Below, in pieces: positions 1-6,184 of a stretch of 64,000 nt of DNA. The number at the start of each line of letters is the position of its first letter. Position 1 is the first letter of the stretch. Made by a program: the position numbers and the translations under genes. Where the stretch lies: positions 1 through 64,000 of the IMG/VR virus record IMGVR_UViG_3300035698_018317, one strand, 5' to 3'. The notes below the pieces were generated by a model. It was given only the letters and a program-made list of their open reading frames with translations. It was not told where the DNA came from and made no database searches. The DNA is from a virus.

Positions 1-117
1 AACGAAATGCTTATCAGAGAATACAAAGGCGTCAAGTTCCCTTGCCCCGGTGTCTGCACAAATAAGTGGGATACCGAAGATTGGAAACAGTGGATTGAAA
101 ATCACAGAACCAATTAG
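1..117 (+). CDS. C-terminal end of an unknown small protein (partial)
   Basis: The first frame is open from base 1 and ends at TAG 115-117, giving the last 38 residues of a protein whose start lies outside the window. The tail has two cysteines (CPGVC) and is rich in Trp and charged residues (WKQWIENHR). The codon use, with many C-ending codons, matches the GC-rich small genes that follow. No family is recognised. Confidence 0.6.
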   Translation, partial: NEMLIREYKGVKFPCPGVCTNKWDTEDWKQWIENHRTN

Positions 118-142
118 TTATTAATTAACTTGTACATGATTG
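114..142 (+). promoter_or_regulatory. TGTACA box, copy 1 (promoter-like)
   Basis: An AT-rich TTATTAATTAAC tract runs into TTGTACATGAT (TGTACA at 131-136), 55 bases before the next start codon. It is the first of ten copies of a box found in front of the small genes of the first 2.8 kb. Position and conservation suggest a promoter or operator; this is inference. Confidence 0.5.
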
Positions 143-190
143 GTCAGTAAGTAAACGAACGAAACACTTTAGTAAAGGATTACCACCACC

Positions 191-664
191 ATGCCGAAGA
201 AACCCACCGAAACAACTGCACTCGAAGACATCCGAGCCAAAATCGAAGAAACCAAACAGGAAATGGCCGAAAGAGACCAAGTAATCGAGGCGGCGCAAGA
301 ACTGAACGAACTGAATAAGAAAGCCAATCAGCAAATCGACATGCTGAACCGACTCGCAATCTGCGCCGACGACACCGATGTTGACTGGTTGATGGTTTAC
401 AAAACGCAGTCCCACCGCTTCAACAAAGGCGGTACGCCGCTCGAAATTCTCCATCTGCTGATTGCGGGGAAAATCGAAACCAACGATAAAAACTGCCTGA
501 CCCCGGCAGATGTACGGGACCAGTTGATAGCACTGGGATACCACAAATACGCCGCTTTCAATAACAACCAAGGCTATGCGTTGGTCTACGGTGCCTTGCG
601 AAAAATCGGGGCAATGGCCGGAATGCAATGGATGAACGCCATCCGAGTCGGCATCTACATCTAA
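191..664 (+). CDS. unknown protein, 157 aa, with N-terminal coiled coil
   Basis: ATG at 191 follows a good ribosome site (AAAGGA at 174-179). Residues about 10-50 are highly charged and helical, with a heptad-like pattern (AKIEETKQEMAERDQ), and suggest a coiled coil. The C-terminal half is compact and mixed, ending in hydrophobic RVGIYI. It follows a TGTACA box and is followed directly by a hairpin terminator, so it looks like a one-gene transcription unit. No family is recognised. In the first 3 kb of a phage segment such units are often early host-takeover genes, but nothing here proves that. Confidence 0.75.
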   Translation: MPKKPTETTALEDIRAKIEETKQEMAERDQVIEAAQELNELNKKANQQIDMLNRLAICADDTDVDWLMVYKTQSHRFNKGGTPLEILHLLIAGKIETNDKNCLTPADVRDQLIALGYHKYAAFNNNQGYALVYGALRKIGAMAGMQWMNAIRVGIYI

Positions 665-678
665 AACCCACTAACCAC

Positions 679-725
679 GATATCCCGTTAGGTGAAGCTC
701 ATACCTAACGGGATATCTGTTTATA
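679..725 (+). terminator. rho-independent terminator
   Basis: Arms 679-693 and 703-717 are perfectly complementary over 15 bp (core CCCGTTAGGT / ACCTAACGGG) with a 9-base loop, followed by TGTTTATATT. It ends the unit of the gene at 191-664. Confidence 0.8.
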
Positions 726-730
726 TTCAA

Positions 731-868
731 CCCCCTGTACATGATAATCAATTGCTTATAATAAACTAATTCGTTAGCATGTACACAATGGAGCATGAAG
801 CAAAGTAACACAATACAACGAAACTGACGAAAAGAAAAGAAAAGTAATTAGTTAAGTTGTACATGATG
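731..868 (+). promoter_or_regulatory. three TGTACA boxes between two small genes
   Basis: TGTACA occurs at 736-741, 780-785 and 858-863. The second and third sit in the full context (TTCGTTAGCATGTACA and TTAGTTAAGTTGTACAT). A possible sigma70 -10 (TATAAT near 758) lies between the first two. No ORF of credible length lies between the boxes. This is the longest gap between genes in the small-gene array and carries the densest cluster of boxes. Confidence 0.45.
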
Positions 869-935
869 AGATGTAAAGTAAAACAAACAATCGCCACACT
901 AACCAAAGACGCACAGAGAAGAGAAGGAAAAGCCC

Positions 936-1292
936 ATGATTACACCGGAATCAATCACGACCCTGACCGAAGCCGAAAAGCTCCAAGCAGATGCGCTCGA
1001 AGCACACTGCGACGGAATCATCGGACCCGCAAGCCAGTTGGACCCCGCCCAGAAAGATTACGTTGTCGATATGGGTGCTTACGCCAAGGCCGCCAAGAAA
1101 GCCGACAAGGACTTTGTCCTGTCCATCAAGGTCCGGGCGAACGTAGCCACACGCTACGAAGAGGCGAACTGGAAAGTCGCTTACGATGTCGCAACGTCCA
1201 AGCTGACTTTCACCATGCCCAAGGTGAAACGCACGTACAAGAAACGTGACCCCTCGCCCGCCGTAGTCGTACCGCCCGCCGAAGCTGCATAA
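936..1292 (+). CDS. unknown small acidic/alanine-rich protein, 118 aa
   Basis: ATG at 936 follows GAGAAGGAAAAG, a strong ribosome site 7-9 bases upstream. An overlapping frame opening at 857 has no such site and an arginine-rich shadow composition, so this frame is preferred. The protein is helix-rich at the N-terminus (TEAEKLQADALEAH), has a basic stretch near residues 95-105 (KVKRTYKKRD) and ends in a Pro/Ala/Val-rich tail. It sits in its own unit between a TGTACA box and a terminator. No family is recognised. Confidence 0.7.
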   Translation: MITPESITTLTEAEKLQADALEAHCDGIIGPASQLDPAQKDYVVDMGAYAKAAKKADKDFVLSIKVRANVATRYEEANWKVAYDVATSKLTFTMPKVKRTYKKRDPSPAVVVPPAEAA

Positions 1293-1338
1293 CTGCATAA
1301 CCGCATAACTCCGAAGCTGTAAAAATATTATCGGAACG

Positions 1339-1374
1339 GCCCCGCTGGAATTCCACCAGCGGGGCTTTGTTTTA
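1339..1374 (+). terminator. rho-independent terminator
   Basis: Arms 1339-1348 and 1356-1365 (GCCCCGCTGG / CCAGCGGGGC) with a 7-base loop are followed by TTTGTTTTA. It ends the unit of the gene at 936-1292. Confidence 0.85.
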
Positions 1375-1404
1375 TATTAAGTTATTAGTTAGCATGTACA
1401 TAAG
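1371..1404 (+). promoter_or_regulatory. TGTACA box (promoter-like)
   Basis: TATTAAGTTATTAGTTAGCA precedes TGTACATAAG; TGTACA is at 1395-1400. The 34-base block is almost identical to those at 1516 and 2097. The next plausible coding start is well over 100 bases downstream, past another terminator. Confidence 0.55.
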
Positions 1405-1405
1405 A

Positions 1406-1520
1406 AGGTAGTTAAAAGGCAACGTGACGCAACACCCCCGACCGGATGGCCCTATATAACTGGGCACTGCGGGGGAAGCCCCGGCATCGTCCCCCGAAGG
1501 GATGCCGGGGCTTTGTTTTA
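1406..1520 (+). ncRNA. candidate small structured RNA
   Basis: A complete promoter-like box (1371-1404) and a complete terminator (1477-1520) enclose about 110 bases with no ATG-initiated ORF. The only possible start is a GTG at 1424 that gives 11 codons. The segment can fold: 1435-1440 pairs with 1470-1475 (CCCCCG/CGGGGG), enclosing GCCC 1449-1452 paired with GGGC 1462-1465. The spacing mimics a gene unit without a gene. A leader peptide or a decayed gene are alternatives. Confidence 0.4.
1477..1520 (+). terminator. rho-independent terminator
   Basis: Arms 1477-1488 and 1501-1512 (AGCCCCGGCATC / GATGCCGGGGCT) form a perfect 12-bp stem with a 12-base loop, then TTGTTTTA. It ends the candidate RNA unit. 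Confidence 0.85.
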
Positions 1521-1570
1521 TATTAAGTTATTAATTAGCATGTACATAAGTAAGTGTTCAGAATGAAAGG
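1516..1570 (+). promoter_or_regulatory. TGTACA box plus conserved leader
   Basis: The TTTATATTAAG...TTAGCATGTACATAAG block (TGTACA 1541-1546) is followed by TAAGTGTTCAGAATGAAAGG, which supplies the ribosome site. The same block plus leader recurs at 2097-2150 with very few changes. Start codons lie 37 bases after the box in both cases. Confidence 0.6.
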
Positions 1571-1577
1571 AACAACA

Positions 1578-2018
1578 ATGTCATTGAACGTGAATTTCGA
1601 CGAATGTAAACCAGCCTTTGAAAAATGCGACAAAGGCTACAAACCCGAAGGACCATTTGCCATGGTCAAACGTGACGAAAAGGGCAATATCACACATCGT
1701 CTTACCCATACATGTCGAGCCATCGTTGGAATGCTCATGGGCCTCGGCATGGGAAGAATCACAGGAAAGACGGTTAACGAGTTCACCGAAAGAAGCGAAC
1801 TCTGGCAGGATGTAATCGGACCATGTGGACCGGGATGGTGCGATGATGCAGAGGACGAAATCAAATACGTGCGAATAACCCCCGAAGATATCCGCAACCA
1901 TATCGGCTTGGCCTCCAACGTGTCCAAAGAGACAAATGCAGTCTTCTACAAGAAGCTGCGGGGCAACGTCAAGGACCGTCTGTGGAGACTGGCCCAGAAA
2001 GCCGCCCAAGCTGCATAA
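1578..2018 (+). CDS. unknown protein, 146 aa
   Basis: The ATG at 1578 is chosen because GAAAGG (1564-1569) lies 8 bases upstream and the same leader-to-ATG geometry is seen at 2158. The protein has cysteines in CGPGWC, a Gly/Met-rich hydrophobic stretch (GMLMGLGMGR, about residues 53-62) and a basic alanine-rich C-terminus. No family is recognised. It is a single-gene unit between a TGTACA box and the terminator at 2065. Confidence 0.75.
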   Translation: MSLNVNFDECKPAFEKCDKGYKPEGPFAMVKRDEKGNITHRLTHTCRAIVGMLMGLGMGRITGKTVNEFTERSELWQDVIGPCGPGWCDDAEDEIKYVRITPEDIRNHIGLASNVSKETNAVFYKKLRGNVKDRLWRLAQKAAQAA

Positions 2019-2064
2019 CGAAGGTCGATGAGGTGCGACCCGCCATGCAAACCAGCTCAACAAG

Positions 2065-2098
2065 AAGTCCCCGCCCCGGATGGGTGGGGACTTTCCTT
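2065..2098 (+). terminator. rho-independent terminator
   Basis: AAGTCCCC (2065-2072) pairs with GGGGACTT (2086-2093), with further GC pairing inside, followed by TCCTTTATATT. Confidence 0.75.
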
Positions 2099-2150
2099 TA
2101 TATTAAGTTATTAGTTAGCATGTACATAAGTAAGTGTTCAGAACGAAAGG
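2097..2150 (+). promoter_or_regulatory. TGTACA box plus conserved leader
   Basis: A near-copy of 1516-1570: TGTACA is at 2121-2126 and the leader ends in GAACGAAAGG. Confidence 0.6.
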
Positions 2151-2157
2151 AAACGAC

Positions 2158-2343
2158 ATGGACGCAAATCAGGCAGCAGACAAACTGGCAAAAGCCGCTA
2201 GTAAAGACACCAAAGGCAAAGGCACCGACCATCTAGGCACCAGTATGAGAGACATGCTGAAGGCTGGTGTAAGCGACGAGGTGCTGCTGACAGGCATGAG
2301 TGTGGCATCAGGGTACTTATCCCCCGAGTCCGCCGTAGCCTAA
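2158..2343 (+). CDS. unknown small protein, 61 aa
   Basis: ATG at 2158 lies 8 bases after GAAAGG and 37 bases after the TGTACA box start. The 61 residues are Ala/Lys/Asp-rich at the N-terminus (MDANQAADKLAKAA) with a mildly hydrophobic C-terminal half (LLTGMSVASGYLS). No family is recognised. The start (ATGGACGCA) and leader resemble those of the gene at 2807. Confidence 0.65.
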   Translation: MDANQAADKLAKAASKDTKGKGTDHLGTSMRDMLKAGVSDEVLLTGMSVASGYLSPESAVA

Positions 2344-2363
2344 CCCCCCGCCCCCTAACCCTT

Positions 2364-2392
2364 GGCCCCGCCCCCTCCGGGCGGGGTCTCTT
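2364..2392 (+). terminator. rho-independent terminator
   Basis: CCCCGCCC (2366-2373) pairs with GGGCGGGG (2379-2386) over a 5-base loop, followed by TCTCTTATAT. Confidence 0.75.
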
Positions 2393-2450
2393 ATATATTA
2401 AGGTATTAATTAGCATGTACAGGGATTACTTTACTAATTAGCATGTACAA
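2391..2450 (+). promoter_or_regulatory. tandem pair of TGTACA boxes
   Basis: Two boxes lie 28 bases apart: TAATTAGCATGTACA with TGTACA at 2416-2421 and again at 2444-2449. The second ends only 9 bases before the ATG at 2459. If the box were a -10 region, the transcript from the second copy would be nearly leaderless. Confidence 0.5.
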
Positions 2451-2458
2451 GATAGTGC

Positions 2459-2659
2459 ATGAGCAAGTCGAAGACCCTCATCATTGCTGCTCTGCTGTTG
2501 GCCCTCCCTGCTGGTATCGTACTCGCAGGAACATGGCTGACAGTGCAACGGCACAAACGGAAAGGACTCACCGATGAACATCAAGCTCGAAGCAATGGAA
2601 CAGGCACGCAGACAGGAGCAGGAACGACTCACCACGAACTGCTCACCGTGTACTCCTGA
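2459..2659 (+). CDS. small single-pass membrane protein, 66 aa
   Basis: ATG at 2459. Residues 6-28 form one strong hydrophobic segment (LIIAALLLALPAGIVLAG) preceded by MSKSK, so a signal anchor is likely. After the basic QRHKRKG the sequence becomes Gly/Thr-rich, and it overlaps another reading frame from 2574, so the true C-terminus is uncertain. No recognisable ribosome site precedes the ATG. Confidence 0.5.
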   Translation: MSKSKTLIIAALLLALPAGIVLAGTWLTVQRHKRKGLTDEHQARSNGTGTQTGAGTTHHELLTVYS

Positions 2660-2693
2660 CGAACACTGTGCCGAGTGCCCCGGTCAAGGGTAA
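2574..2693 (+). CDS. small cysteine-rich protein, 39 aa, overlapping
   Basis: This short frame starts at ATG 2574, with AAAGGA (2561-2566) 7 bases upstream, and overlaps the preceding gene in another frame by 86 bases. The product starts MNIKLEAMEQARRQEQERL and has four cysteines (CSPC and CAEC), arranged as two CxxC pairs that could bind one zinc ion. It may be a separate gene, or the true 3' part of a frameshifted gene. Confidence 0.4.
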   Translation: MNIKLEAMEQARRQEQERLTTNCSPCTPDEHCAECPGQG

Positions 2694-2712
2694 CACGACA
2701 ACATACCAGCAT

Positions 2713-2746
2713 CCCCGACCCCGCAGCAATGCGGGGCGGGGTTGCT
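2713..2746 (+). terminator. rho-independent terminator
   Basis: CCCCGACCCCGC pairs with GCGGGGCGGGG across AGCAAT, with one bulged base, followed by TTGCTTAGTT. Confidence 0.65.
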
Positions 2747-2769
2747 TAGTTACCTTGTACATGATGGGG
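2746..2769 (+). promoter_or_regulatory. TGTACA box, last copy
   Basis: TTAGTTACCTTGTACATGAT, with TGTACA at 2756-2761, matches the form of copy 1 (TTGTACATGAT). It lies 45 bases before the ATG at 2807. Confidence 0.5.
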
Positions 2770-2806
2770 TGTAAGATACACCACCATGAACGAAAGGAAA
2801 CACATC

Positions 2807-3100
2807 ATGGACGCATCGAGAGACGAGAGAGTGATAGCAATCAGAGCCGACAACCTCATCGGTACAGACTCATGCTCATTCATTGATGAATGCTTGAGTG
2901 ATGCTGACATCGTAGAGGAACTAGACAGGCGTAACATAGTGTCACCTGTCGATGCTATCAAGCACCTCATCGACGCACAGCATGGACAGTACGAGCGAGG
3001 GTTGGGTACACGAGCAGGCGACGATGATGACCCCATCCTCATTCAGTTCAACGACTGGGTAGTCAGACGTGACGCTCACCTACTCACACTACCCAGCTAA
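2807..3100 (+). CDS. unknown acidic protein, 97 aa
   Basis: ATG 2807 is preferred over ATG 2786 because CGAAAGGAAACA just upstream is the same leader used at 2158, and both proteins begin ATGGACGCA. The product is rich in Asp, Arg and Ile (DASRDERVIAIRADNLIG) and looks soluble. No family is recognised. It is the last of the GC-rich small genes. Confidence 0.7.
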   Translation: MDASRDERVIAIRADNLIGTDSCSFIDECLSDADIVEELDRRNIVSPVDAIKHLIDAQHGQYERGLGTRAGDDDDPILIQFNDWVVRRDAHLLTLPS

Positions 3101-3112
3101 CCCAGCCCAGCC

Positions 3113-3146
3113 CCCAGCCCTGCCCCGGTCAGGGGGCAGGGCTGGG
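3113..3146 (+). terminator. strong GC hairpin after the small-gene array
   Basis: Arms 3113-3126 and 3133-3146 (CCCAGCCCTGCCCC / GGGGCAGGGCTGGG) are perfectly paired. No T-run follows, so it may act as an RNA-end or pausing structure instead of a classical terminator. Confidence 0.55.
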
Positions 3147-3547
3147 TGACGTAGTGACGTACCATGGTATGTTGCTACCTATATATGTAAAGGTATTGAT
3201 ACGATGCACCCGAAAAAAAACCACGCCACACTAAAACATAATTTAAAATTAAAAAATTATTTTCAAAAAAGTATGGCACCCACCCCCCTACCCCCCCCTC
3301 CCCCACAATAACGCACCTCTGTCTTAGTTTTGGGCCGTGGGGAAATTCGCATACATGTTACATAATTGATAACATATCAACTTTTGGGGTTTTGTATAGG
3401 GGTTAAAAAATATACACCGAATAAGGTCCAAAAAATCGGCGGGGAGTTTTGCCATATCTACATAACTTTTTTGTCAGAAATTGTTGTTTTTCCGTATAGT
3501 GTTGATATAATCCACTAATCAACTGTTAACCCAAAAGGAATAAGATT
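3147..3547. other. gene-free stretch at a composition break
   Basis: About 400 bases with no credible ORF. It has a homopolymer-rich centre (A-runs at 3210-3217 and 3264-3269, C-runs around 3281-3305) and separates GC-rich genes on the left from AT-rich genes on the right. The last 65 bases hold the promoter of the next gene. I see no iterons or clear origin. A module boundary or replication or packaging site is possible but not shown. Confidence 0.5.
3484..3511 (+). promoter_or_regulatory. sigma70-like promoter
   Basis: TTGTTT (3484-3489), a 16-base spacer and TATAAT (3506-3511). It lies 36 bases before the ATG at 3548, which has AAAAGGAAT as its ribosome site. Confidence 0.6.
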
Positions 3548-4156
3548 ATGCTAATAGGTCTCGAAAAAGAGTTTTTTTTACTGAAAGATGGTAAGCCCCA
3601 ACCTTTGAATGCGATTTCACTTCCATGTGATGAGTGTGGTTGGCTGGTAGAAGCTAGAGGTGGACCTCATCTATCAATCATAGATGCTGTTTTTAGCCTT
3701 AAATCTGCCGTTTATAAGATAGAAAGGTCTATTGCAGCGATGAATGCCAAACTGCCTGCTGACGAACCCCCATATGTTTTGAGCGACAATCCTGTAATGA
3801 AAATTGACCGTGCTACTAAAGTGAAGTGTGCTCGTAACTTTGCTAAAGGTATCATTAGTTATCAAAACTTACATGGTCATCAAAGCCACCGTCATTCTCT
3901 TTCAGAAGGTACAGCGGGTGTTCATGTAAGCTTTACAGAGAGCCAAGCGGTTTACCACGATAAGAAAAAGTATGAATATCATCGCAATTTCGATTGGCCG
4001 CAGATTTTCATCAAGTTAGATAAAGCTTTTGCTGAAGAAATCAAAGAATCAAAACGGCGTCCCGGTTTCTATGAATTGAAAACAGACGGTAGGGTAGAAT
4101 ATCGTTCCCTTCCTGCTAATGTAGATTTGGATAAGCTGATTAACGTATTGATGTAA
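3548..4156 (+). CDS. amidoligase / COOH-NH2 ligase-like protein, 202 aa
   Basis: The N-terminus IGLEKEFFLL fits the G-x-E-x-E metal/ATP site of glutamate-cysteine-ligase-fold enzymes, as in the phage COOH-NH2 ligase families. EARGGPH (about residues 36-42), AGVHVSF (about 120-126) and a C-terminal VEYRSLPANVD, where an arginine follows a glutamate, also fit that fold. Such enzymes join an amine to a carboxylate and in phages are suspected to modify the cell wall or proteins. The start is set by AAAAGGAAT 8-15 bases upstream. The gene stands alone with its own promoter and terminator. It is short for the family, so the assignment is by motif only. Confidence 0.5.
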   Translation: MLIGLEKEFFLLKDGKPQPLNAISLPCDECGWLVEARGGPHLSIIDAVFSLKSAVYKIERSIAAMNAKLPADEPPYVLSDNPVMKIDRATKVKCARNFAKGIISYQNLHGHQSHRHSLSEGTAGVHVSFTESQAVYHDKKKYEYHRNFDWPQIFIKLDKAFAEEIKESKRRPGFYELKTDGRVEYRSLPANVDLDKLINVLM

Positions 4157-4178
4157 ATAAATAGTCCTGTTTCGTTCT

Positions 4179-4226
4179 AGCAGCGTGCTCCGTCTTTGGC
4201 GAGATGATTGGCCCGCTGCTTTTTTA
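4179..4226 (+). terminator. terminator after the ligase-like gene
   Basis: AGCAGCG (4179-4185) pairs with CGCTGCT (4214-4220), followed by a run of six T. The loop is long (28 bases) and partly structured. It separates this gene from the convergent minus-strand genes. Confidence 0.6.
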
Positions 4227-4463
4227 TAGTTCTGCCCGTGCTTGTCGTCTATCTTCTAAGTCATCCCAGAGTCCACATTGGGCTAATTCGTTATCTGACA
4301 TTTGAGCGGTTGCTCGTTCTATTTGGGCTTCTAGTCTAGCTACTTTATCTTGGTCATAGTCCATAGCGTTTTCGGCTCTGCTTAGAGTGTCCATCCAGCC
4401 CAGTACTCTTTCTATTCTTTGGGTGGCTTCTTTTAACTTGATATGTTCTAAGAATGATTTCAT
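4224..4463 (-). CDS. small helical protein with putative capsid-targeting N-terminus
   Basis: 79 residues starting MKSFLEHIKLKEA. The pattern Lys-[S/T]-[F/Y]-x-[E/K] followed by L-x-E matches the N-terminal capsid-targeting peptide of T4 internal proteins, which the prohead protease cleaves after (I/L)-x-E. Here the predicted cut is after LKE. The rest is almost entirely charged helix. The ATG overlaps the stop of the upstream gene (ATGA, 4460-4463), so the two are translationally coupled. Packaging into the head is inference from the peptide. Confidence 0.6.
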   Translation of the reverse strand: MKSFLEHIKLKEATQRIERVLGWMDTLSRAENAMDYDQDKVARLEAQIERATAQMSDNELAQCGLWDDLEDRRQARAEL

Positions 4464-4738
4464 TGTTTCCTGATGGATGGGAATTTAGGCATCGGCACAC
4501 CGGGAATCTGTCGTGTTGGTTCAGGTTCAGTATCAATGAGTTCATCGGCGAATTGTTCAACAGCTTGTCCGTATTGTTTATACAAGTTTTGTAATTGTTG
4601 TATTTTCCCTCTGTCATCCAGTTCGACATGTTCCCAGCTATCTTTTATACCTTGAAGTTGTCTTATTATTACATCGAGTAATTTATCTACGCCAAATTCA
4701 CGTTCTTCTTTAAGTTGCCATTCTTTATATGATTTCAT
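4460..4738 (-). CDS. small protein with putative capsid-targeting N-terminus
   Basis: 92 residues starting MKSYKEWQLKEER. The same kind of N-terminal peptide occurs in both neighbours, with a predicted prohead-protease site after LKE. The body is helical and charged (LLDVIIRQLQGIKDSW), and the C-terminus is proline-rich (PEPTRQIPGVPMPKFP). It is the middle gene of a three-gene cluster with this leader. No other family is recognised. Confidence 0.6.
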   Translation of the reverse strand: MKSYKEWQLKEEREFGVDKLLDVIIRQLQGIKDSWEHVELDDRGKIQQLQNLYKQYGQAVEQFADELIDTEPEPTRQIPGVPMPKFPSIRKQ

Positions 4739-4743
4739 AATCG

Positions 4744-4959
4744 TTATTGTAAAACTCTCATCAGGTCGGTTAATTCTCCCACAGTTGCTAACTCTCCTTC
4801 TTCGCCATTAACATTTAAATGGTCTTGATATGCGAACGCTTTGTTAGCTTCATGTACATTAGAAATCATGTATAAAACTGCCATGCGTATCAGATATTTT
4901 TGTCGCTCACGAGTGTCTTCATTTAATTGTACGTTTTTATATTCTTTGAATGATTTCAT
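4744..4959 (-). CDS. small protein with putative capsid-targeting N-terminus
   Basis: 71 residues starting MKSFKEYKNVQLNEDT, with a predicted cleavage after LNE. The mature part would be about 56 residues, mostly helical (QKYLIRMAVLYMISNVHEANK). It is first in the cluster 4959 to 4224, with a 5-base gap to the next gene. Small, basic or helical proteins carrying such a leader are packaged internal head proteins in T4; here that is inferred. Confidence 0.6.
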   Translation of the reverse strand: MKSFKEYKNVQLNEDTRERQKYLIRMAVLYMISNVHEANKAFAYQDHLNVNGEEGELATVGELTDLMRVLQ

Positions 4960-4995
4960 AACTTTATATACTCATTCTAAAATTATTATTTTGGA

Positions 4996-5340
4996 TTAGC
5001 CATTTAATCTATAGACGAGTAGTGCATCTTCCATATTATAAGCTTCATATGAGTTCCATTTGATTGGATATTTATCAGGGTTATTTACGTAATTTATAAT
5101 TTGGAATTTTGAAACATATTTGTTTATTATGGCTTTAATGCCATCTTTAGAGATGGATGTTTTATGACATGCTCTTGTTTCAGGTGTAAAATCCCAACGT
5201 ATTTCAATATCTTTGTATTCGCTATAATCGGTCCATTTTGATGTTGACCGTTTGGAAAGTTTAAGTAATCTCTTAGAGAGGGGTGGGTTTAAGGTTATGG
5301 CTGGTTTTTCCCATCCTAATTTTAGTTTCCTTGTATTCAT
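4996..5340 (-). CDS. unknown protein, 114 aa
   Basis: Starts MNTRKLKLGWEKP at 5340 and lacks the targeting peptide seen in its neighbours. It is basic overall, with aromatic-rich segments (WTDYSEYKDIEIRWDF, YPIKWNSYEAYNM). The C-terminus is rich in Asp, Tyr and Asn. No family is recognised. It diverges from the plus-strand gene at 5407. Confidence 0.6.
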   Translation of the reverse strand: MNTRKLKLGWEKPAITLNPPLSKRLLKLSKRSTSKWTDYSEYKDIEIRWDFTPETRACHKTSISKDGIKAIINKYVSKFQIINYVNNPDKYPIKWNSYEAYNMEDALLVYRLNG

Positions 5341-5406
5341 AACATATTATAAGGAATAATTAGGATTTTGCAAAGACTAATGGATTTATATTTAAAAGGG
5401 AGCACC

Positions 5407-5610
5407 ATGAAATTTGAAGAATTTGTTATTTCTAAAGAAGGCCAACTTAACGAAGGAGATACCTCACAGAGTTATTCCCTTGCAAACAGATTATATATTG
5501 CTTTAGAAGAGGAAGTAGCTCGTTGGGGACCAATGCAACGTTTTGGCCGTGAAATTAGGGCCAATGAAGAACTTTTACAAGCTCTTTCAGCTTGGCGTAA
5601 GATACACTAG
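5407..5610 (+). CDS. small protein with putative capsid-targeting N-terminus
   Basis: 67 residues from ATG 5407, with AAAAGGGAG (5395-5403) as the ribosome site. It starts MKFEEFVISKEGQLNEGD. The F-x-E-F core and a downstream LNE give the same targeting and cleavage pattern as the three genes on the other strand. After the cut about 50 residues would remain, helical with a Trp (SYSLANRLYIALEEE). The leader is longer than in the others. Confidence 0.55.
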   Translation: MKFEEFVISKEGQLNEGDTSQSYSLANRLYIALEEEVARWGPMQRFGREIRANEELLQALSAWRKIH

Positions 5611-5612
5611 GT

Positions 5613-6092
5613 TTATTCACCATGCCATTCATTTATATGGCCACTATATGGAATACATTCTTTAAATTTTTGTATTAATACTGAATCTGGTAATGCTTCG
5701 TTAATACAATCGTTATAGTCTTCCATATTGAGGGATATTTTATAGACATGAGATGAATTACATCCATACCAATTATCTGACATTGACCGCATCGCAAGTT
5801 CTTTGTTATCTACGGATAAACAAATTGCTTCATACCAACTTGTTTTTTTGCCTGTAAATTCATCAAATTTATGGTTTAACTTTAGAGTCCAGAAATCCCA
5901 TCTTAAAGGTTTGCCTTGTTTTTTACAATATTGAGGCAAGTTGGTTGATTCAACGAATTTCAAGAAACACTTTTTTATAAATTGTTTAACTTTGTTTCTA
6001 TCTTTTCTTCTTTCTCTAGACTCTTCAGTGCCTCGTACTACTAACACGGCAAAGGCAATAACGGCTGTTGTGATTATTATTGGTATCAACAT
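5613..6092 (-). CDS. membrane-anchored unknown protein, 159 aa
   Basis: Residues 1-20 (LIPIIITTAVIAFAVLVV) form a signal anchor, followed by a strongly basic segment (RERRKDRNKVKQFIKKC). The remaining part is a soluble domain with several Trp and Cys residues (YCKKQGKPLRWDFWTLKLNH). The basic cluster after the first segment favours a cytoplasmic C-terminal domain. No family is recognised. Confidence 0.6.
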   Translation of the reverse strand: MLIPIIITTAVIAFAVLVVRGTEESRERRKDRNKVKQFIKKCFLKFVESTNLPQYCKKQGKPLRWDFWTLKLNHKFDEFTGKKTSWYEAICLSVDNKELAMRSMSDNWYGCNSSHVYKISLNMEDYNDCINEALPDSVLIQKFKECIPYSGHINEWHGE

Positions 6093-6149
6093 AGTTTTCT
6101 CCTATCACATTCATTATAGGTGTGATATGGGGTCTTGTAAATCAGGTTA

Positions 6150-6178
6150 TTGACAACTGTATAGAATAATGATATACT
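6150..6178 (+). promoter_or_regulatory. sigma70-like promoter
   Basis: TTGACA (6150-6155), exactly 17 bases, then TATACT (6173-6178). It is the best sigma70 match in the window, only 7 bases before the ATG at 6185, so the transcript would be leaderless or start inside the gene. It may also serve the gene from a later start. Confidence 0.6.
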
Positions 6179-6184
6179 GTATTT

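Noticed and set aside
857-1249. 130-codon frame overlapping the gene at 936
   Set aside because: Arg-rich, shadow-like composition and no ribosome site; the 936 frame has a strong one.
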